Source of the DNA: Serratia odorifera
Lineage (GTDB): Bacteria; Pseudomonadota; Gammaproteobacteria; Enterobacterales; Enterobacteriaceae
DNA: 64,000 nucleotides
NCBI RefSeq assembly: GCF_900635445.1
Contig: NZ_LR134117.1
Span: 4,898,001-4,962,000, forward strand
Reading direction: 5' to 3'
Shown: piece by piece, positions 54,303 through 63,191 of the stretch
Layout: each line of letters starts with the position of its first letter
Position numbering within the stretch: the first letter of the stretch is position 1
Made by a program: the position numbers and the translations under genes
Notes under the pieces: model-generated
Databases searched by the model: none
What the model saw: only the letters and a program-made list of their open reading frames with translations
Told to the model about the DNA's origin: nothing

Positions 54303-55334
54303 TCAGTTATATTCGATGGTGAAGGTGGCGATCGATTTAATCACCCCCCCCTTGATGCGGGTGCCGGTCTGATAGTAACGCGCCTTGAGGGGCAGCGTGA
54401 TGGTATTGGTCTGGTTGGCGATGGTGTGACCGGCATAGACCGACTCACCGTTTTTGATCGGCGCCGAGGTGCTGCCGTTCAACAACTGCACGGAAACGCC
54501 GCTTGCCGCGTTGGTATCCTGCAACGACTTCAGCACGCCCGGCGCGTTGGAACCATCCGGCGTATAGTCGAAGCGTACGTTTACCAACCCTTCTCCACCG
54601 CCGCCCGGCAGAAACTCGGTGCCAGTCCCGCCAACGCAGTTGATGTTCAAAGAAAAATCCTGCTCGGCTGCGGTACTGCCCACCCCTCTGAACGTGGCGG
54701 ACGGCACGGTGGCCAGGTTGATCACCTTGTTTTTCGAACCGGTGTCGACCGAGCACGACGAGGTAACGATGGTGATGCTGTTGGCCAATACGTGAGAAAT
54801 CAGGATCGGCCTCGAGGGGCCGCTGCCATCAACATAGTACGTGGAGTATTGCCCCGGCGCCAACGAGCCGGTACCGGTTTGTTCGGCAATCTTGATCACT
54901 TCCACCACAAAATAGCCTTCCGCCAGATACACCCCGCCGTTACGGTAGAGCTCATGCGGATAATAGGCTCCTTCCTGGGTGCCGATCTGGCGATAAAGAC
55001 GAATACCGACGCCCGGCACGTTGGTGGTCCAGATTTTATCGCTCAGGGTACTTGGCCCCCCCTGCAAAATCCGTCCGTACAGGGTACTGCGACCAGAACA
55101 GGAGATACTGTTGTCCCGGCGAATGTCGAACTTGCCGGTGGCCAGCACGTCTCCCACCTTGGTGGTGGGCGTAATCAACACCCGACCGACGTTCATGATG
55201 ATGTCTTGCGGGTTATTGGTGGTGACATAGCAGGTGGCATAAGCCTGCGGGCCCACGGCGCACAGCAGCAGCAACAGCGCGGCCTGCCGGGCACGCTTGC
55301 CCAGATGGGCCAATGTGCGGATACGGTTTTTCAT
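54303..55334 (-). CDS. Fimbrial tip adhesin
   Basis: The 343-residue precursor from ATG 55334 (MKNRIRTLAHLGKRARQAALL) has a long signal peptide ending AYA, an N-terminal receptor-binding domain and a C-terminal pilin domain. The end FTIEYN is the donor/acceptor strand with the penultimate Tyr needed for chaperone recognition. AGGCAAG precedes it, and the start overlaps the usher stop by four bases. Position after the usher and the two-domain length mark it as the tip adhesin. Receptor specificity cannot be predicted. Confidence 0.85.
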   Translation of the reverse strand: MKNRIRTLAHLGKRARQAALLLLLCAVGPQAYATCYVTTNNPQDIIMNVGRVLITPTTKVGDVLATGKFDIRRDNSISCSGRSTLYGRILQGGPSTLSDKIWTTNVPGVGIRLYRQIGTQEGAYYPHELYRNGGVYLAEGYFVVEVIKIAEQTGTGSLAPGQYSTYYVDGSGPSRPILISHVLANSITIVTSSCSVDTGSKNKVINLATVPSATFRGVGSTAAEQDFSLNINCVGGTGTEFLPGGGGEGLVNVRFDYTPDGSNAPGVLKSLQDTNAASGVSVQLLNGSTSAPIKNGESVYAGHTIANQTNTITLPLKARYYQTGTRIKGGVIKSIATFTIEYN

Positions 55335-57881
55335 TTGCAACTTGCCTCGATAAATTCGTAGTCGGCGCTGTTGTTGGCTGTAGCGCGATAACTGACGGAG
55401 CACTGCTGCGTTGGCTGCGTACCCCATTTAACCTGCAATAATCCTTGCTGCGATTCGCTGCGCAGATAAATACGGCTGCCCTGGCCAACAATCCCCACCA
55501 CCTGGTTGCGCGTATCCAGCACTTCCGCGCCGAACGGCAATGCGCTGCCATCTGGCGCCAATGCATGGATCACCATGGCCTGGCCTTTGTTGGTCTTGAA
55601 TTCAAGACGTGCAATCGCTCCCGCATACGGAGCAATTTGCTGGCTATTGCTTTCCAGCTCGACATCGCGCGACATGCCACTCGGATCGAGCGTCACATTG
55701 GTCATGCGGTATGGTGCGACGTAAGGCACCACCGCATAGCCATTGTTATCAATGCGCACCCCCGGCGAGTTGGTGACAATCGCGCCAGCGGCGTCTGGCG
55801 CTTCTACCAGCACCATGGTCTGCCCGCGCTGCGGCGTCATGGTCACGCCGCCGCTGTGCGCCACGATGCTGCCCGAGGCGCCGACCGAAGACTGGCGGTA
55901 ATCCTTGCCATAGCTGTAGGAACCGTTCAGCGTTGAGAAGCGGCTACGGTATTCACCGCTGACGCTGGTATTGGTGCCGCCGGTGCGATCGTTCGCCAGC
56001 GTAGCGCTGTAGCTGATGTTGTTATCTTCGCCGGTTGAACCGTTAATGCCGATACGGCTGCTGTCATAGCCGTTATCACTGTAACCCAGCGAACTGTTCA
56101 GGCTCAGCATCTGCGAGCCAACGTTGAACGGCACCGAGAAGTTGAGGTAATAACGCGTTTCGTCGCGGTTGTTGGCATCGGTGGTGCGCATGGCGGAAAG
56201 CCCATAGGTCACGCGGCCAAAAGAAGTTGTTGTAACCGACCTGGTATTGCTTGGTGCTGCCGCCACGGTTCCAGTAATCGCGCACCGAACCGGTGATGTA
56301 CAGCGATCCCCAGCTGTCACCCAGTCCCTGATTCAGCGTCAGCTGATATTCGCTACGCTGGCGGTTAACCGCGTCGGCGCTCAGCCCCTTGCGTTCGTTG
56401 TCGCGGGAATACAGCGCATCGCGTAGCGACAGATAGCCGGAGGTGGAATAACGGTAAGCCGCGATGGTGAAGTTGGTATTGGTTTCACTCATCAGTTTGC
56501 TGTAGCTGAGCTTGTAGCTCTGGCCTGACTGATCGCCCTGCTTCAGTCGGGTATTTGCCTGCGTCACGTCGAGGGCAAAGGCGCCGACCGGGGTGGCCAC
56601 CGCGCTGCCAATCAGCACGGCGCTGTAGCCATCGCTGACCGTGGCGCCGGTATAGCCGGTGAAAATATTGGTGAACCCGCGTTGATAAGTCGCCTGCAGC
56701 ATTTCCGGCTCCTTGCTCAAATTATCATCGCGTACTCGGCCCGCAGTCAGCGCATAGCGCGCAATGCCCGGGCGCAGCATCTGTGCCACCGAGGCATAAG
56801 GTACGCTGAACTGGCGCTTGCTGCCGTCGGCTTCGTTGATGGTGACGTTCAGATCGCCACCGTAGCCGGTGGGGTACAGATCGTTAATCACAAACTCGCC
56901 GGGAGCGACCGTGGTCTGGTAAATCAGCTGATTGTTCTGACGGATTTCCACCAGCGCGTTGCTCTGCGCTACGCCACGTACCACTGGGGCATAGCCGTTC
57001 AGCGAATCGGGCAACATACGGTCATCGCTGGCGATCTGAGCGCCACGAAAACCGATGGAATCAAAGAAGTCGCCGTTGGTATAAGCGTCCCCCAGCGTTA
57101 GCATGCCGCGTACTGACGGAATGGCGCGCTGGGCATAGGTGGCGGTGTTCTGCCAATGGGTGCTTTCCTTCGAACGCCAGTTGACGTTGGAATCGTGGCG
57201 CAATTGCCAACCTGCAATATTTAACCCGGCGTTCAGCGTCAGGTAGGCATTGGTCGAATCCTGACTGTTGCTGCCGCTGGAGCTGTGGGTGTTGAAGGCG
57301 TTGAAGTTATACGACAGGCTGCCGGCGGTAATGCCGCGATCCCAGAACTTGGGATCGACATAGCCACGCGCGGTGCGGCGCAGCGCCGCCTGCGGAATAC
57401 TGATGTCCAGACGCAGGGTGCTGGTATCGAAACGGTAATACGCTTCCGGGATCCACTGCCCCAGCGGCTGGCAGGTGGAGGTCGACACCGTTGGGTCGCT
57501 GCTCATCGCTGCGGTATCCACGCCAAACTCGTCGAGCGCCAGCAGCGAAAAACAGGTGTCGGCACTGTTTTTACCCGGTACGTTTTTAAACTCAACGTTC
57601 TTTTTGCCTTTCCATTCGCCGTTGACGTAGATATCCAATGAATATTTGCCGGCCAATACCGGGTTGCCGTCGCGGAAACGCGAAAGGTCAACGCCCTGAG
57701 CATCACCGATCAAAAAGTTACTGTTGAACGTGGCCTCGACCGGCGCAGCCGGCTTTTCGGCGGCAGGCGCGGCGGCGCGAGCCAGCGCCGGCAACGCCAA
57801 TAACGATGCCGCCTGAATAACGCAGGGAAGATAAGTGAATAATGCCGTTCTTACCGCGGCTGATAGAGGTAACTCTTTCAT
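55331..57881 (-). CDS. Fimbrial outer-membrane usher (one frameshift)
   Basis: This is the FimD/PapC-type usher that assembles the pilus in the outer membrane. ATG 57881 is supported by AAAGGAATGC. The product shows the signal peptide, FNSNFLIGDAQGVDLSRF (N-terminal domain), GDLNVTINEADGSKRQF (plug), and the C-terminal CSVSYRA near the end. The frame breaks near 56222, where four T replace three (AACTTCTTTTGG). Correcting it restores GYNNFFGRVTYGLSAMRTT and 849 residues, a normal usher length. The gene is probably intact. Confidence 0.92.
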
Positions 57882-57957
57882 ATATAAGCATTCCTTTACC
57901 AAATTAAGCTCACTCCGCCATCCGCTTGCGCAGCGGCCCGAGGCGCTGTTCCAAGAG

Positions 57958-58686
57958 TTACTTTTGTTTGTTTTTCGTCCGTGTTACGCGTCCGCCAAAA
58001 TCGTTGATGGTGGTGAATTCCACATCGGTGATACGCGTGCTGTCACCCGAGAACGCCAGCGTTTTTTCCTGGCCTGGCGCCAGCATGTCGCCGTGTGGCG
58101 CTAACGGCAGCTTTTTCTGGTTAACCACGGCGTTGATTTCGGTGAACGAGACGTAATACGGCGTTGGGTTTTTGATGCTGACGCCGGCGGCGCTAAAGCG
58201 CCATTGCAGTTTCTCCGGGGCATCGTTGGCCTCACCGCTCAAACCTGCCGGGCGATAGATCAGCTTCACGCGGGTACGAAACGCCACTTGCAGGAAGTTT
58301 TCCGGCGCACTGTCTTTGGCTCCGGTCGGCGCCGGCGGTATTTCCAGCACGTTCAACCAGAACAGGGATTCTTTGTCTTGCGCCAGCGAGCTGCTGGTGA
58401 GCGATACACGCAGCGCCTGGCCGGTTTTCGGCTCTACGCGGCTGATGGGTGGCGTCAGGATAAACGGCGCCTTGCTGTTTTCCGGCGTGGTTTGCGGATT
58501 GCCTTCGTCGATCCAGGATTGAATCAGGGCCGGAGACTGGCCGTTATTGGTTAATTGAACGGTAACTTCCCGCTGTTTTCCCGGATAAATAATACGCGTA
58601 CCGTTGATAATGACACTGGAAAAAACGCTGCTGCTGAAAAGCGTTGCAACCAGCAATACACTGTATTTTTTAAATGACATTTTCAT
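57958..58686 (-). CDS. Fimbrial periplasmic chaperone
   Basis: The 242-residue PapD/FimC-like chaperone has a signal peptide (LLVATLFSSSVFS) and two immunoglobulin-like domains. Conserved features are GTRIIYPGKQREVTVQLTN (Arg of the subunit-binding cleft) and VAFRTRVKLIYRP (with the Lys that anchors the subunit C-terminus). It lies between the pilin and usher genes. Nomenclature of fim genes in Serratia differs from E. coli, so no symbol is given. Confidence 0.9.
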   Translation of the reverse strand: MKMSFKKYSVLLVATLFSSSVFSSVIINGTRIIYPGKQREVTVQLTNNGQSPALIQSWIDEGNPQTTPENSKAPFILTPPISRVEPKTGQALRVSLTSSSLAQDKESLFWLNVLEIPPAPTGAKDSAPENFLQVAFRTRVKLIYRPAGLSGEANDAPEKLQWRFSAAGVSIKNPTPYYVSFTEINAVVNQKKLPLAPHGDMLAPGQEKTLAFSGDSTRITDVEFTTINDFGGRVTRTKNKQK

Positions 58687-58711
58687 TTTTTATCACTGAG
58701 GTAGGGAATAT

Positions 58712-58734
58712 TGGCGGGGATATATTCCCCGCCA
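58712..58734 (-). terminator. Attenuating hairpin between pilin and chaperone genes
   Basis: TGGCGGGGA and TCCCCGCCA form a perfect 9-base stem around a 5-base loop in the 64-base gap after the pilin gene. It lacks a T run, so it probably slows rather than stops transcription, giving more pilin than chaperone, as is usual in such operons. Confidence 0.62.
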
Positions 58735-58750
58735 GAATTAAGAATATTAC

Positions 58751-59308
58751 TTATTGGTAGATAATGGTGTACTGCACGTTAGACGTCACATCACCCGCGC
58801 CCGCAGCAGCGGTAGCGTAATATTCAGCATAATAGTTCAGGTCGGCAGAATCACCTTCGTTAGCCACGGTAACCCATTGGGAGTTAGCCTGAGCGCCGTT
58901 ATTGGTCGCCGCCAGGATTGGCAGGAACTGGTTATTGCTCCCCAACAGTTGAATTTGTACGTTGGTTGCCGCATCAGCCTGCGCCTGGTTATTCAGACGG
59001 CCGGTGTTGAAATCAACGGTTGAACCTGGTTCGAAATAGGTTGCAACCTGGCCTTTAGAGCACTGAGTCAGGTTAATAGCGAATGGGGTACGGCCTGCTG
59101 TTGCGCTCTGCGCTGCCAGAGTGGAAGAAGAAACGGTTGGCAGAGTTACGGTGAAATCTTTACCGCCTGGGGTGCTAATAGTACAAGTCTGGTCAGTAAC
59201 CTTGCCATTAAAAGTAATAGTGCCATCCGCAGCCTGCGCCGAGAAAGAAGAAATTGCAGCAGTGCTTACTGCCAATGCCAATACAGCAGACAATTTGGTG
59301 ATTTTCAT
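58751..59308 (-). CDS. fimA: Major fimbrial subunit, type-1 (FimA-like)
   Basis: The 185-residue pilin precursor has a signal peptide (MKITKLSAVLALAVSTAAI...SAQA) and the type-1 pilin fold: TITFNGKVTDQTCTI (first Cys of the disulfide), FAINLTQCSKG (second Cys) and the C-terminal VQYTIIYQ with the penultimate Tyr. GAGAG precedes the start. It is the first gene of the fimbrial operon, followed by chaperone, usher and adhesin. Confidence 0.92.
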   Translation of the reverse strand: MKITKLSAVLALAVSTAAISSFSAQAADGTITFNGKVTDQTCTISTPGGKDFTVTLPTVSSSTLAAQSATAGRTPFAINLTQCSKGQVATYFEPGSTVDFNTGRLNNQAQADAATNVQIQLLGSNNQFLPILAATNNGAQANSQWVTVANEGDSADLNYYAEYYATAAAGAGDVTSNVQYTIIYQ

Positions 59309-59779
59309 ATTTAGACTCTCGATGAATTAATACAACTATTAAGTACATTCAACGATGCTACTCCTTGTCAGGAATGAAGCCCGATGAATCCATTGCCGGC
59401 GAAATATAAACTAAGCGGATTCTTATTGTTAAATCGTTTAAAATATTCATAACACCCTCCTTGATAGGAATAAACTATCAACAAATACCTATCGATCGAT
59501 GTTGACGATTCAACGGAATAGGAATAATCTGTGTTTTGAAAAGCTTACAGGTCATAGATATCAGTAATAGCCCCTAAAATCAGGATATTATCCCGTAAAG
59601 TTACACATTGTAACGCGTTGATATTTTTTGACATTGCGAGTCGGCATGCATTTTGTTGACGAAAAACACCGCGTCGCCAAGCGGGCCGAAAATATAAGAA
59701 TATTACCTATAAAATACGCGCCGTTAATTTATTTAACCATAAAAAACAGTCAGTTAAAATTCAATCCAAGGATTGGGAA
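59309..59779. promoter_or_regulatory. Divergent fimbrial/EAL promoter region with an inverted repeat
   Basis: This 470-base AT-rich region lies between fimA (leftward) and the EAL gene (rightward). It includes TTGATAG-GAATAAA-CTATCAA (59461-59481), a perfect 7-base inverted repeat with a 7-base spacer that looks like an operator. I looked for two long matching inverted repeats that would mark a fimS-like invertible switch and found none. No gene is present. Confidence 0.55.
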
Positions 59780-60497
59780 ATGAAGGGTTCTTTTAGATCG
59801 AAAAATAACGGAATTTATTTTGTTTTCCAGCCAATGTTTGGAAGAACGGGGCAACTGCTGGCTGTCGAATGCTTATCACGCTTCACGTTTGACAGTGAAT
59901 ATGCGCACTTTTCTCCCCGAGCAGTTTTTCCAGCATGCCGATAGTGCAATGCGCGTCGGGATTTTGCTGGAACAGGTAGAACTGATTGAGAAATACCAAA
60001 GTTGGTTCGATAAAAATCAAGTCATCGTCACGCTTAACGTCGATGACGCTACGCTGCATTCATTAGCCAGCAGCCAGTTGGCTGAAAGAATCAGGGCGGT
60101 TCATTGTATTCATTTTGAAATCAGTGAAAGCGCCACGCGTCTGGTAAAAGATCGGGTTCATGGCGATCCGCTATTGAACGGTTATTCATTCTGGCTCGAC
60201 GATTTTGGTTCTGGCTACGCCGGATTTTCCGCGCTTTATAACAGCCAGTTCCGTTTTGTTAAGCTAGACCGTTTTCTCTTGTGGAACTTTATGAAAAAAC
60301 CCGGCGGTGAAGGGTTGATGCGCGCGTTATTGCGTTTTTTTTACTTGAATCATTACAAAGTGATTATTGAAGGCGTGGAAACCACCGACCATAAAAAATG
60401 GCTGGATGAAATGCCCTATTACGCATTGCAGGGAAAGCTGTGGAAGGAGTCCAATATCAAGGATTTAAACTCGCTTCTTACCGCTGAATACTTTTAA
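59780..60497 (+). CDS. EAL-domain c-di-GMP phosphodiesterase (one frameshift)
   Basis: The corrected product has 238 residues and is a stand-alone EAL domain. Translation from ATG 59780 (AAGGATTGGGA upstream) gives MKGSFRSKNNGIYFVFQPMF and AVECLSRF, the EAL motif with Glu30. The frame then breaks at a CCCC run (59915-59918). With three C it continues as FSPEQFFQHADSAMRVGILLEQ. Catalytic residues remain: Asn in TLNVDDATL, Glu in FEISES, both Asp in LDDFGSGY, Lys in FVKLDR, Glu in IIEGVET and Gln in ALQGKLWK. It is probably an active phosphodiesterase controlling the adjacent fimbriae. Confidence 0.82.
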
Positions 60498-60519
60498 CTC
60501 ATTTATGGTGTTAACCAGT

Positions 60520-61110
60520 ATGTCGAAAAATAGTGTCCTTGTAATCAGTGAGTGTAAGTACAGTTACGTTGGGCTGTCCGTATTGCTGAAAAAAAATTAT
60601 GGCCAGTACGATCTGCGCCTGTTTTCAGACTTTATGCGTGGCGGTTCGAAGGCGGAAAAAATAACAAGGCATGATATTGCGTTGATTTTTACCTCGCAGA
60701 ATCTGGAACAAAGCGTCAACGTGATTGAAAGCCTGGTGGCGATGCATCAGCAATACCGTAGCAAAACGCGGATCCTGGTGTTCTATGATGACGAGCGGGT
60801 GGTGAAACTGCTGTCGATTTTGGGCATTTCCGTTGAGCTGGTCTCTACCCGCATGCCACTTTATTCGTTGCAGGAAAAATTGCAGCAGCTGTTGGACAGC
60901 AAGGCACCGGGCGGGATCCGGGTACAAAAAACCCGCGAGCTCAGCCCGGCGGAAAGCGATGTGATCTTCAATCTGTTGCGCGGCGACAGCCTGTTGCATA
61001 TTGCCGAAAAACGCGGCACCCACCCCAAAACCATTTTCTCGCAGAAATACAGCGCGATGCGCAAGCTACGGCTGCGCAGCATGAGCTCGATTTTCGTTGC
61101 GGCGAAATAA
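60520..61110 (+). CDS. LuxR-type regulator with degenerate receiver domain
   Basis: The product of about 196 residues (MSKNSVLVISECKYSYVGLS) resembles the FimZ/RcsA-type regulators: a receiver-like N-terminal half followed by a LuxR/GerE helix-turn-helix (LSPAESDVIFNLLRGDSLLHIAEKRG...KTIFSQKYSAMRKLRLRS). The usual phospho-acceptor region reads DIALIFTSQ, without the expected Asp, so phosphorylation is unlikely. It starts 22 bases after the EAL gene and is probably cotranscribed. An upstream ATG at 60505 is possible; neither has a strong ribosome site. Confidence 0.75.
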   Translation: MSKNSVLVISECKYSYVGLSVLLKKNYGQYDLRLFSDFMRGGSKAEKITRHDIALIFTSQNLEQSVNVIESLVAMHQQYRSKTRILVFYDDERVVKLLSILGISVELVSTRMPLYSLQEKLQQLLDSKAPGGIRVQKTRELSPAESDVIFNLLRGDSLLHIAEKRGTHPKTIFSQKYSAMRKLRLRSMSSIFVAAK

Positions 61111-61459
61111 CCCATTGCACCACGCCGCAGTCGGTGTGCAAACCGGCTACGGCTCTGCCGCACACACCGCCGCATCGGATGTTCCACCACCATGATGCCG
61201 TAGGCGCAACGGTATTGACACAGGCGTCGGCCACATCGGTGCCACGCCTGCGTTCATGAGCCCATGGCAATCCCAGCCTGGCGCATGACGTTAAATTAGT
61301 GTAACAAATGATGAGCCAGCAGTAACAGCCACATAACATACAAGCCGATTGTTTACCATTCGTCCACGGCAGCCCCACGGCCGCGGGCAGCGTTTATGCG
61401 TGACCAGCCCCGCCAACTGCAACGTCGTCTGGATTAAAAAACCAATATCGGGAGATGTT
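61111..61459. other. Intergenic region with no recognised gene
   Basis: This 349-base gap follows the LuxR-type gene. GC-rich sequence lies from 61111 to 61290 and AT-richer sequence from 61290 to 61350. No clear terminator, repeat or small gene was seen. Upstream extension of the next open frame to 61349 has no supporting start signal. Confidence 0.5.
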
Positions 61460-63085
61460 ATGAAATCCTCTTTATTCAGCCGTTATACCTGCTTTGTGCT
61501 GAGCATCATCGTTACCCTCGCCTGCTTATTCAGCACCGTCGAACAGCCGTGGTTCTGGTTGCCGAGCCTGATTTTTGGCGCATTGACCACCTTGGGCATT
61601 TACGATCTGGCTCAACGGCGCCACGCCATTTGCCGCAACTATCCGATCATCGGTCGCCTGCGCTTCTTGTTTGAATTTATCCGCCCCGAACTGCGTCAGT
61701 ATCTGCTTGAGGAAGACGACGCACAGATCCCTTTTTCGCGCACGCAGCGCACGCTGGTGTACCGTCGCGCCAAAAACGAAATGGGTGACAAGCCGTTTGG
61801 CACCATTCTCGACGTCTACCAGACCGGTTATGAATGCATCGGCCATTCGATGTGCCCGGTGCCGGTGGCCGATCCGGCCAGCTATCGCGTATTGATTGGC
61901 GGGCCGGACTGCCGCCAGCCGTACTCGGCGTCCATCTTCAACATCTCGGCGATGAGTTTTGGCGCGCTATCGGCCAACGCCATTCGCGCCCTCAACCTTG
62001 GCGCCGCCAAAGGCAACTTCTATCATGACACCGGCGAAGGCAGCATCAGCCGTTATCACCGCGAGCACGGCGGCGATCTGGTGTGGGAACTGGGTAGCGG
62101 CTATTTTGGCTGCCGCAGCGCCGATGGCCATTTTGATCCGCAACGTTTTGCCGAACAGGCGCAAAGCCCACAGGTAAAAATGATTGAAATCAAGCTCAGC
62201 CAGGGCGCCAAACCGGGTCACGGCGGCATACTGCCGGCTAAAAAGGTTGATGCGGAAATCGCCGCCACCCGCGGCGTGCCTGAGGGTGAGGATTGTATTT
62301 CGCCGTCATCGCACAGCGCCTTCCGCACGCCGGTGGAAATGATGCATTTCATTGAGCAACTGCGCGAGCTGTCCGCTGGCAAGCCAATCGGCTTCAAACT
62401 GTGTATTGGCCACCCATGGGAATTTGTCGCCATCGCCAAGGCGATGCTGCACACCCGGATCCTGCCGGATTTTATCGTTATCGACGGTAAGGAAGGCGGC
62501 ACCGGTGCCGCGCCGCTCGAACTGTCCAATTACATGGGGATGCCGCTACGCGAAGGGCTGCTGTTCGTGCACAACACCCTGGTCGGCTGTGGTTTGCGTG
62601 ACAAAATCAAACTCGGCGCCAGCGGCAAAATCATCAGCGCCTTTGACATTGCCAGCGTGATGACGCTGGGCGCCGACTGGGTGAATTCCGCCCGTGGTTT
62701 TATGTTCGCCGTGGGGTGTATCCAGTCGCAGAGCTGTCACACCAATCATTGTCCAACCGGCGTCGCCACCCAGGATCCGTTGCGCCAGAAAGCATTGGTG
62801 GTGCCAAACAAGGCCGAGCGGGTCTATCACTTCCAGCAAAATACGCTGAAAGCGCTGGCGGAAATGCTGGCAGCGGCGGGCATCAGCCGGCCAGAGCAGC
62901 TGACGTCACATCATATGCTGCGCCGTATTACCGCTACGGAAATCAAGGTGTATGCCGATATCTACTATTATCTGGCACCGGGTGCCCTGTTGCAGCAAGA
63001 GATCGAAAGCGAGTTTTATGCCCGTATGTGGCGCATGGCTACGCCATACAGTTTTGATGCGCAGGTGATTGCGCTGGCAGGATAA
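61460..63085 (+). CDS. FMN-binding glutamate-synthase-family protein, membrane-anchored
   Basis: The 541-residue protein has two N-terminal membrane segments (YTCFVLSIIVTLACLF and WLPSLIFGALTTLG). The rest is an FMN-binding GltB-type domain: NISAMSFGALSANAIRALN, KLSQGAKPGHGGILP, VIDGKEGGTGAAP. The iron-sulfur cysteines are in VGCIQSQSCHTNHCPTGVATQ. The glutaminase domain of true glutamate synthase is missing, so it is not a normal GOGAT. GGGAGATGTT supports ATG 61460. The reaction is unknown. No partner gene is adjacent. Confidence 0.85.
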   Translation: MKSSLFSRYTCFVLSIIVTLACLFSTVEQPWFWLPSLIFGALTTLGIYDLAQRRHAICRNYPIIGRLRFLFEFIRPELRQYLLEEDDAQIPFSRTQRTLVYRRAKNEMGDKPFGTILDVYQTGYECIGHSMCPVPVADPASYRVLIGGPDCRQPYSASIFNISAMSFGALSANAIRALNLGAAKGNFYHDTGEGSISRYHREHGGDLVWELGSGYFGCRSADGHFDPQRFAEQAQSPQVKMIEIKLSQGAKPGHGGILPAKKVDAEIAATRGVPEGEDCISPSSHSAFRTPVEMMHFIEQLRELSAGKPIGFKLCIGHPWEFVAIAKAMLHTRILPDFIVIDGKEGGTGAAPLELSNYMGMPLREGLLFVHNTLVGCGLRDKIKLGASGKIISAFDIASVMTLGADWVNSARGFMFAVGCIQSQSCHTNHCPTGVATQDPLRQKALVVPNKAERVYHFQQNTLKALAEMLAAAGISRPEQLTSHHMLRRITATEIKVYADIYYYLAPGALLQQEIESEFYARMWRMATPYSFDAQVIALAG

Positions 63086-63098
63086 ATTGACGGGAATT

Positions 63099-63173
63099 GC
63101 CCCCTCGCCTCAGGGAAGAGCGTTGGAGAGGGGTGCTTGCTACGGCTGCCCTCCCCCTCGGCGGCGAGAGGGC
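63099..63173. repeat. Long imperfect inverted repeat between convergent genes
   Basis: GCCCCCTCGCC (63099-63109) pairs with GGCGAGAGGGC (63163-63173) with one mismatch. The intervening sequence contains further GGAGAGGGG/CCCTCCCC complementarity, so the 75 bases can fold into one long hairpin. It resembles dispersed enterobacterial intergenic repeats. It may also terminate both flanking genes. Confidence 0.55.
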
Positions 63174-63191
63174 ATGTTGCAAAAATCGGGG

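Noticed and set aside
59309..59779. fimS-like invertible promoter
   Set aside because: No pair of matching inverted repeats at promoter-sized spacing was found, and no recombinase gene is adjacent.
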